Source: Paraphysomonas bandaiensis (Eukaryota > Chrysophyceae). From it: a stretch of 64,000 nt of DNA. Every line of letters starts with the position of its first letter. Position 1 is the stretch's first letter. Made by a program: the position numbers and the translations under genes. The stretch spans positions 39,571-103,570 of the forward strand of contig CBFFRP010000026.1 of the NCBI GenBank assembly GCA_965644295.1. Reading direction: 5' to 3'. The notes beneath the pieces are model-generated. The model did no database searches. It was given only the letters and a program-made list of their open reading frames with translations, and was not told where the DNA came from. Of the stretch, positions 59,158 to 64,000 are shown piece after piece.

Positions 59158-60376
59158 ATGGGTGTGCAGAAGAGAGTTCGATCCAAAGCAGTGAAGAAGA
59201 AGCTCAAAGACGTGCCTCCAAAGCATGAGCGGTTGAGCCATCAAGCCGTTAAGGCCATCGTCAGGGCTGCGAAGGTCGTTAAGACATTCATCATTCGAAA
59301 GGATATGAGGAAACTGAAAGAGTTGAGTGATAGCAGTGAGAGATCCGTTACACTGAAAGATCACATCGCAAACATTAAAGTGCGTTTGTTGTGATCTCTC
59401 TGACTGCGCTCAGTGTGTTGTTATTTGCAGGGAATTCCACTCGACTCACTGGAAGCCTATGCCAAAAATGCTATACACGGATCCGCCTTTGATGTAAACT
59501 TGCACACGGATGAGATTTTCAAACATAAAACGATGAAATCTGAAATAGATAGCTGGAAATCACGGTGAGTATCGAAACTGCTGCTACTCTTATTTTTATG
59601 TGTAACATGATTGCCGATAGAATCGAAATGTCGAAGATCAAGCGTTCCAAGAAGTCAGATAGCGCTAGTTCGTCATCGAAATCCGGCCAAGCCAAGTCTG
59701 CAGTAGTACGGCCATTGGCATTGAACAAGGTTTGGATGTCACACCACAGCTTTACATCCCCACGAATTTCTTCTATATATATACTTTTTATACACATAAT
59801 TTTTGATAATGTTAATGCAGAAGGAGCGTACAACAGCTTTGTTCGTCAGTTCGCTTGCATCAGATAGCGAAAGTGAGGATGACTCAAGTGCTCAGAAGTC
59901 AGTTTCGAAGAAGCGTCCTCAGAACAATCGGCAGAACTCCAATGCTCGCAGTAGTGGTGGTCGAAAGCCTCAGCGTAGGCAAAAGCTTAGGCCTGACTTG
60001 AACTCGTACATGCCTATTAGCCAGCGCTCCTCGTCTACAAGTAATAGTGGTTGGCCGCCGAAGGAGCACGTCAGTCGTCAACAGGTACATTCTGGAGCCC
60101 AGAAGCCTCCACAGAAATTTGAATATTCAAGAAAATTTGATAATAATGTAAGCTGCGTTGTAGAGTTTTGTGATATTGTGTAGTTGGTCTGCCATCCTAT
60201 TATCGTCATAATGTTCTCTGTATCAGGCCAATCATACAACGAAACAAACTAATAGCTCAGCAGAGAAGAGTATTCACCCATCGTGGGCGGCTAAGATAAA
60301 GCAGAAAAACAAATTAGAAGGGGCGATATCTTTTGCGAATGTACCACAAGGAAAGAAGATTAGATTTACTGAGTAG
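59158..60376 (+). CDS. BUD22/SRFBP1-like ribosome-biogenesis protein
   Basis: Exons 59158-59379, 59431-59564, 59621-59729, 59821-60147 and 60227-60376 give 313 residues. The N-terminal helical part is basic (VKAIVRAAKVVKTFIIRKDM, RKLKELSDS), as in BUD22/SRFBP1. An acidic/serine linker (SLASDSESEDDSSAQ) and an Arg/Ser/Gln-rich disordered region follow. The C-terminus, IHPSWAAKIKQKNK then FANVPQGKKIRFTE, is the diagnostic BUD22 end (HPSW.A......I..FQGKKITF). Yeast Bud22 is a nucleolar factor for 40S subunit (18S rRNA) maturation. SRFBP1 is the animal homologue, also linked to serum response factor. The protein is shorter than yeast Bud22 (519 residues), mainly in the linker. AATAAA near 60398 is a likely poly(A) signal. 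Confidence 0.85.
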
Positions 60377-60689
60377 TGTACAATTATCCTCTTGTAATAA
60401 AATTATATGTTTGAAGTAAGATGTATTGTTTATTGCTTTTCATAACATGTTATCTCCTTTCCACATCATAGGCTAAACCGTTCAATATGATGTATTTTGT
60501 ATTGATATTTGTCCAGACGTTAATTCAGATCATATGTACATTATCATCTTGTATCCATATTTATGTAGTATGTAGTCCGTGCTGGCTACTTTACGACTGT
60601 ATGCCCTTTGGCCTTTGAGGGGATGCACTCTGCACCAGAGTACTTACGTACTGACATAAGGAACCCACCGTTATCAGGCTTGCGTATTG
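60377..60689. other. 3' flank of the BUD22-like gene
   Basis: Contains the AATAAA signal near 60398 and otherwise unremarkable AT-rich sequence; no gene seen. Confidence 0.4.
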
Positions 60690-60897
60690 CGTAACATTAT
60701 ATTGAATGTCTTTTTATTTAGCAATAGGCGTTAAAAACCCGTTCCGATATAGCGGCTAGTTGAATACTAGTCTACTAGTTAGACCTCTACCCATAACTAA
60801 TCAGCGCAAATTCTATTATCCTACTATTTAACGCTACAGAAGCTGCTTGTGCGTCGCCGCAAGCACCAAGGTGCAACCACTTCCGTTCTTGATGTTT
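60690..60897. mobile_element. MITE-family fragment next to the LINE end
   Basis: It matches the element at 12665-12931: GAATGTCTTTTTATTTAGCA ATAGGCG at the left, AGAAGCTGCTTGTGCGTCGC and GCACCAAGGTGCAACCACTT at the right. Homology stops near 60897, about 35 bp before the LINE stop codon. Either the LINE landed in this MITE or the two share a tail. Confidence 0.5.
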
Positions 60898-60932
60898 GTG
60901 TGTGAATTCGCCCTGCTCGTGTGTCTGAGGAC

Positions 60933-63900
60933 TCACTGGCGCGTGTTGTCCGGGGGTCTCCCCTTGGGATACGGTTCCGCCTGACTCTGAGGTACCGGGT
61001 TCTGTATTAAGGTCCTGAGTGTACCGAGCACTAGATGTGTGGACTGAGAGGTTGATGGTGTGGTGGAATGTGGCGGTGTCGCCATGCACCGTTTGGGCGT
61101 TGGGCATAGGTGGAGTTGCCGGAGACGTCGTCGCCTTTGTCTAGGGCCTGTTGGTTTCATACGGTCCGTTGCTATGGTCCTCTGTGTATGGTTGGTAGGG
61201 TTCAGAGGTACGGTGGGCGGTGTTCCAGTCTCGGTTCGTCTGTGGATTCCTAGTAATCTTAGCACCCTTGGGCGTTTCCGTTTCTGTCTGTGGTTTGGAC
61301 TCGGCCGCGGTAGTAGCCTTGGGGGGCCTTTCCGTAGGGTCACGTATCTTCTTCCGCGATCTTGGATCATGAGCTTTGCTGCAGCGAACAGCGGTAGCAG
61401 TAATTTGATGATCGCTGATTCGATGCTGCGCAGTCCTTGGGATGACAGTGATTCATGGATGTGATCTCCAAAAACCATTTCAAGCTGTGTCATTGTGATG
61501 GTACCCGTCCAGAATCTCTCCACCTGTGGCACGGAAGGGTTCCAGGCCCTGCTGGAGATTCGCTGGAGTACAGTGGTGGTCCATTGGGGTAATTCCGGAT
61601 TCCTCATTTCTTCTAGGAGCGCGTTTTTGTGGCTGTGAAATGCAGACTCCCTTATCTGCGTTATGGTGTCGTTTGTGCAGTCTAGACACATATGCTTGAG
61701 TGAGTCTAGTCTAAATCCGCAGTCAGAGCATACGGCTTTAGCCATGTCGAGTCCGTGTTTGGTTTTCGCCCGGTTTCTTCCTATGCTGAATGATTTGTCC
61801 CATGTCAGTGCTGCATTTAGTACTCTTTGGCGCAGGTGGGAGCTCACTTTGTCCTTTGATGGTCCACCATCTGCTTGCGCCAGTTTGCGCGGAAGTAGTG
61901 CTCCGCTGTCTTTCCAGTATCCAGGAGCCCGGTCGGGATTGTGACCGTAGCGTTGGTCTCGGAGAGCTGTATATGCCTCCAGCGTCCGTTGATTACGGAG
62001 GGATTGGAAATCCGTGAGCAGGGGGCTAGTGCGATACGGCCGTCGTTCCCCAGTTAGGCGCCAGTGCCATAAACCCTCGGTGAGTATTCTTTCGATGGCT
62101 TGGTCCACTTCCATGTTACAGACAGTGTAATTTTGTCGTCCGAGTAGTCGATCTACCTCAAGCCAGTCCCCTCCTGCTACTGCGTCGGCAATGTAAATTC
62201 CTTTGTCTTCATATGTCCATTCAGACTCATCAGAGGTGCGTCGTTCGGGGTGTGATCGGACCCAGGCTACTGTCCTTTTGCAATCGTTATTTGCTGCAAT
62301 GCTTTCGAGCAGTACACCTTTGGCACGATGCCCCAGTGCCCGACGTCTGGCGGAGAGTGCTTCGTGTGTGCGTATGCAGACGGCCTTACAGTCCGTATTT
62401 ATCGGTATGTGTGATGGGAGTCGCGCAGACAGTATAAGCGCCATTGCTGCTCCCATGAGCTCGTATGCATACGGGCCAAGTCCAGGCACGTCGCTGAAGG
62501 GTGTCTCTAATCGCAGTATTTTTGTTGTACCGTTCTTCCATTCATCCTCCGGGGGGAGCCAGACTGCCGCCGCTCCTCCATAATGTGCCCATCTTGTACG
62601 TGGGTTTACATGCGTAATGCGGCGCGGGGATAGGGCTGTAGGCGTGTATGAGCCGTCGGTGAAGATTGCCTGATATGTATCCGCGGTTACATCATCCAGT
62701 TCTAATGTGCGGATAATGTTGGTCAGGGTGTTGGTATCTTGAGGTTCCGGACTGTCGGGTTGTTGGAGAGTAAGGCCAACCTCCGTACCCCATTCCCGCA
62801 GACTTAAGGCAAAGTGATGGTAGTTTGGGTACGGCGCGATAGTCTGTGTTAGGAGAAAGTGCGCTGCGTCACCGGCATCACCGCCTAGGATTATGGCGCG
62901 CTGTAGGGAGCCCCATTTTTGTTCTTGAGCGGAGTCTGAGAAGCGTTTCATTCCAAGTCCATTATGCCTGAGAGAGAGGTAGATCAGTTCCGTGGGGTAA
63001 CCAGGACTCAGGCTTAGTGCTTTCCTATAAAGGTTTGCGCAAGTTGAATCGATGTTCTTGTAATATTGCAGGGGCCAAGAAGCCTTGGTGGCCTTGTAAA
63101 GTAGAGTGGGTATGATTTGGGTCTCTATAACCATGACTTTGCAGCCCGCTGAGGCGTGCCTGATCCCAAGGTGTGTGCCCGCTGCCTTTAGGTAGTTTGT
63201 ACACCAATTGTATGAGTCCGTGTCTGTAGGTGTTAGTGGTAGATCAGCCCCCAAATAGTGTATCGATTCATGAGTCGTTTGTATTGGTACAGGTTGGGGT
63301 CTCCAATACCAGTCATATAAGGTAATGTGTCCGGTTTGTTTGACCTGGGCTAGATTTTCCCGTAGGTGAGGGAAAAAAGTGCAGATAACCTTAGGTACCG
63401 AGAGTTCCATTCCCGAGAAGCTGCAGAACGCCGACATTCGTATCGCCGTTTCCTGGGCTTGAGTGATAGACACATCTATGGTGGTGATGTCATCCGCGAA
63501 GGAGACTTTTTTCTTTGAGTTCGGGGTCAGTAGGAGTGGTGATGGTGTAAGACAGATTGCTCTAAGATCTAGGTCTAACCATGTAAGAAGGATATCGTGT
63601 AGCGCCACCCAGGCACAAGTGGATTCGGTTCCCCCCTGTGTGATTCCTCTCACGGCCTTAAATCCGAGTACGAACTGTGCAAGGAAGTGTCCGTCGGTAG
63701 CTAGAAGTTCTGCCAACGAGCGTGGCTCCATGTTGTTCGCCATGAACGGCGTCCATGGGAATGTGAGACCCCCAGCGTCTAATTCTCCAAACCATTCAAC
63801 CACAGCATCGGGGACACCTAGCCGAGCCCATGCTAGTTTCATTAGATTAGGTGTTATGGAGTCGAATGCTTTTTTGAAGTCCCAGAGCGTGCAGATGTGT

Positions 63901-64000
63901 TGGGCATTGTGACGTCTGGCTGCCTCTGAGGCCGCTAGAACCCTTAAAATGGCCGTGTCTGTGCCATTTCTCCAGCGATATCCATGTTGGGACGGGTGTA
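60933..64000 (-). CDS. LINE (non-LTR retrotransposon) reverse transcriptase/RNase H ORF, 5' end outside window
   Basis: The frame is open from the window edge to a stop at 60933, at least 1,020 codons. Reverse transcriptase motifs run from DFKKAFDSI (near 63870) through GFKAVRGITQGG (palm) to VSFADDITTID, the FADD catalytic box near 63490. An RNase H domain follows (FTDGSYTPT, YAYELMGAAMAL, INTDCKAVC, WVRSHPE, GIYIADAVAGGD) with the D-E-D-D residues present. The C-terminal zinc-knuckle-like motif is CSDCGFRLDSLKHMCLDC near 61700-61740. The last about 180 residues are Pro/Arg/Thr-rich. The protein would prime cDNA synthesis at a nicked target. The endonuclease and ORF1 would lie beyond 64000. 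The frame is intact, so the element may be young. GC content is higher than in the neighbouring genes. Confidence 0.9.
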   Translation of the reverse strand, partial: HPSQHGYRWRNGTDTAILRVLAASEAARRHNAQHICTLWDFKKAFDSITPNLMKLAWARLGVPDAVVEWFGELDAGGLTFPWTPFMANNMEPRSLAELLATDGHFLAQFVLGFKAVRGITQGGTESTCAWVALHDILLTWLDLDLRAICLTPSPLLLTPNSKKKVSFADDITTIDVSITQAQETAIRMSAFCSFSGMELSVPKVICTFFPHLRENLAQVKQTGHITLYDWYWRPQPVPIQTTHESIHYLGADLPLTPTDTDSYNWCTNYLKAAGTHLGIRHASAGCKVMVIETQIIPTLLYKATKASWPLQYYKNIDSTCANLYRKALSLSPGYPTELIYLSLRHNGLGMKRFSDSAQEQKWGSLQRAIILGGDAGDAAHFLLTQTIAPYPNYHHFALSLREWGTEVGLTLQQPDSPEPQDTNTLTNIIRTLELDDVTADTYQAIFTDGSYTPTALSPRRITHVNPRTRWAHYGGAAAVWLPPEDEWKNGTTKILRLETPFSDVPGLGPYAYELMGAAMALILSARLPSHIPINTDCKAVCIRTHEALSARRRALGHRAKGVLLESIAANNDCKRTVAWVRSHPERRTSDESEWTYEDKGIYIADAVAGGDWLEVDRLLGRQNYTVCNMEVDQAIERILTEGLWHWRLTGERRPYRTSPLLTDFQSLRNQRTLEAYTALRDQRYGHNPDRAPGYWKDSGALLPRKLAQADGGPSKDKVSSHLRQRVLNAALTWDKSFSIGRNRAKTKHGLDMAKAVCSDCGFRLDSLKHMCLDCTNDTITQIRESAFHSHKNALLEEMRNPELPQWTTTVLQRISSRAWNPSVPQVERFWTGTITMTQLEMVFGDHIHESLSSQGLRSIESAIIKLLLPLFAAAKLMIQDRGRRYVTLRKGPPRLLPRPSPNHRQKRKRPRVLRLLGIHRRTETGTPPTVPLNPTNHTQRTIATDRMKPTGPRQRRRRLRQLHLCPTPKRCMATPPHSTTPSTSQSTHLVLGTLRTLIQNPVPQSQAEPYPKGRPPDNTRQ

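Noticed and set aside
61060-61464. Plus-strand ORFs opposite the LINE
   Set aside because: Shadow frames of the GC-rich LINE coding strand.
1-64000. tRNA, rRNA, riboswitch or bacterial operon features
   Set aside because: No cloverleaf, rRNA signature or Shine-Dalgarno organisation was seen; spliced genes exclude a prokaryotic reading.

Overview
This is eukaryotic nuclear DNA, probably from an intron-rich unicellular eukaryote. Most genes are split by very short GT-AG introns of about 43-60 nt (two in the helicase gene are GC-AG). Satellites are abundant, and there are four classes of transposon: Crypton, LINE, Copia and hAT, plus MITE-like repeats. The gene mix (BLM-type RecQ, two-pore channel, PLAC8, propionyl-CoA synthetase, prefoldin 4, SDP1-type lipase, BUD22/SRFBP1) is general eukaryotic. 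It would fit a protist such as a unicellular holozoan or a stramenopile, but I cannot fix the lineage from sequence alone. I see no rRNA, tRNA or CRISPR.

Layout. 0.3-3.9 kb: minus-strand coiled-coil gene whose first intron is filled by a 14-bp satellite. 4.4-6.5 kb: secreted GH31 glycosidase (+). 7.5-12.4 kb: 14-exon BLM/SGS1-type RecQ helicase (+) with an added N-terminal GRF zinc finger. 12.4-15.7 kb: MITE and fold-back repeats. 15.7-16.6 kb: 15-bp minisatellite before a secreted plant-type LRR gene (16.8-17.7 kb, +). 19.8-28.7 kb: a Crypton (tyrosine-recombinase transposon) cluster with one intact and two broken copies, entangled with a tandem duplication of the promoter and first exon of the next gene. 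29.3-35.9 kb: a 2,057-residue C2-domain protein (+). 36.3-37.4 kb: TPR co-chaperone-like gene (-). 37.8-38.3 kb: tetranucleotide array. 38.4-41.0 kb: a P-loop pseudogene and a Copia relic. 42.3-42.75 kb: prefoldin subunit 4 (-), divergent from propionyl-CoA synthetase (43.2-45.4 kb, +). 45.4-47.9 kb: repeat-rich spacer. 47.9-51.2 kb: two-pore channel (-). 51.5-52.5 kb: second tetranucleotide array. 52.5-53.05 kb: PLAC8 protein (+). 54.3 kb: hAT relic. 55.2-58.6 kb: 14-exon SDP1-type triacylglycerol lipase (-), divergent from a BUD22/SRFBP1-like gene (59.2-60.4 kb, +). 60.9-64.0 kb: LINE reverse transcriptase/RNase H ORF (-) running off the window.

The host genes look like independent housekeeping or membrane genes rather than a pathway cluster, though lipid and acyl-CoA metabolism (lipase, acyl-CoA synthetase) and membrane calcium/trafficking (TPC, C2 protein) recur. 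The most informative stretch is the Crypton cluster: its junctions reveal the recombination core (GTTTT), a head-to-tail insertion, and a microhomology-mediated duplication that gave the C2 gene a second promoter/first-exon copy. A short palindrome, TAYNGCNGTA, recurs in the 5' flanks of several unrelated genes. Exon models were built by hand from splice consensus, reading-frame phase and family similarity; every multi-exon model below closes in frame.
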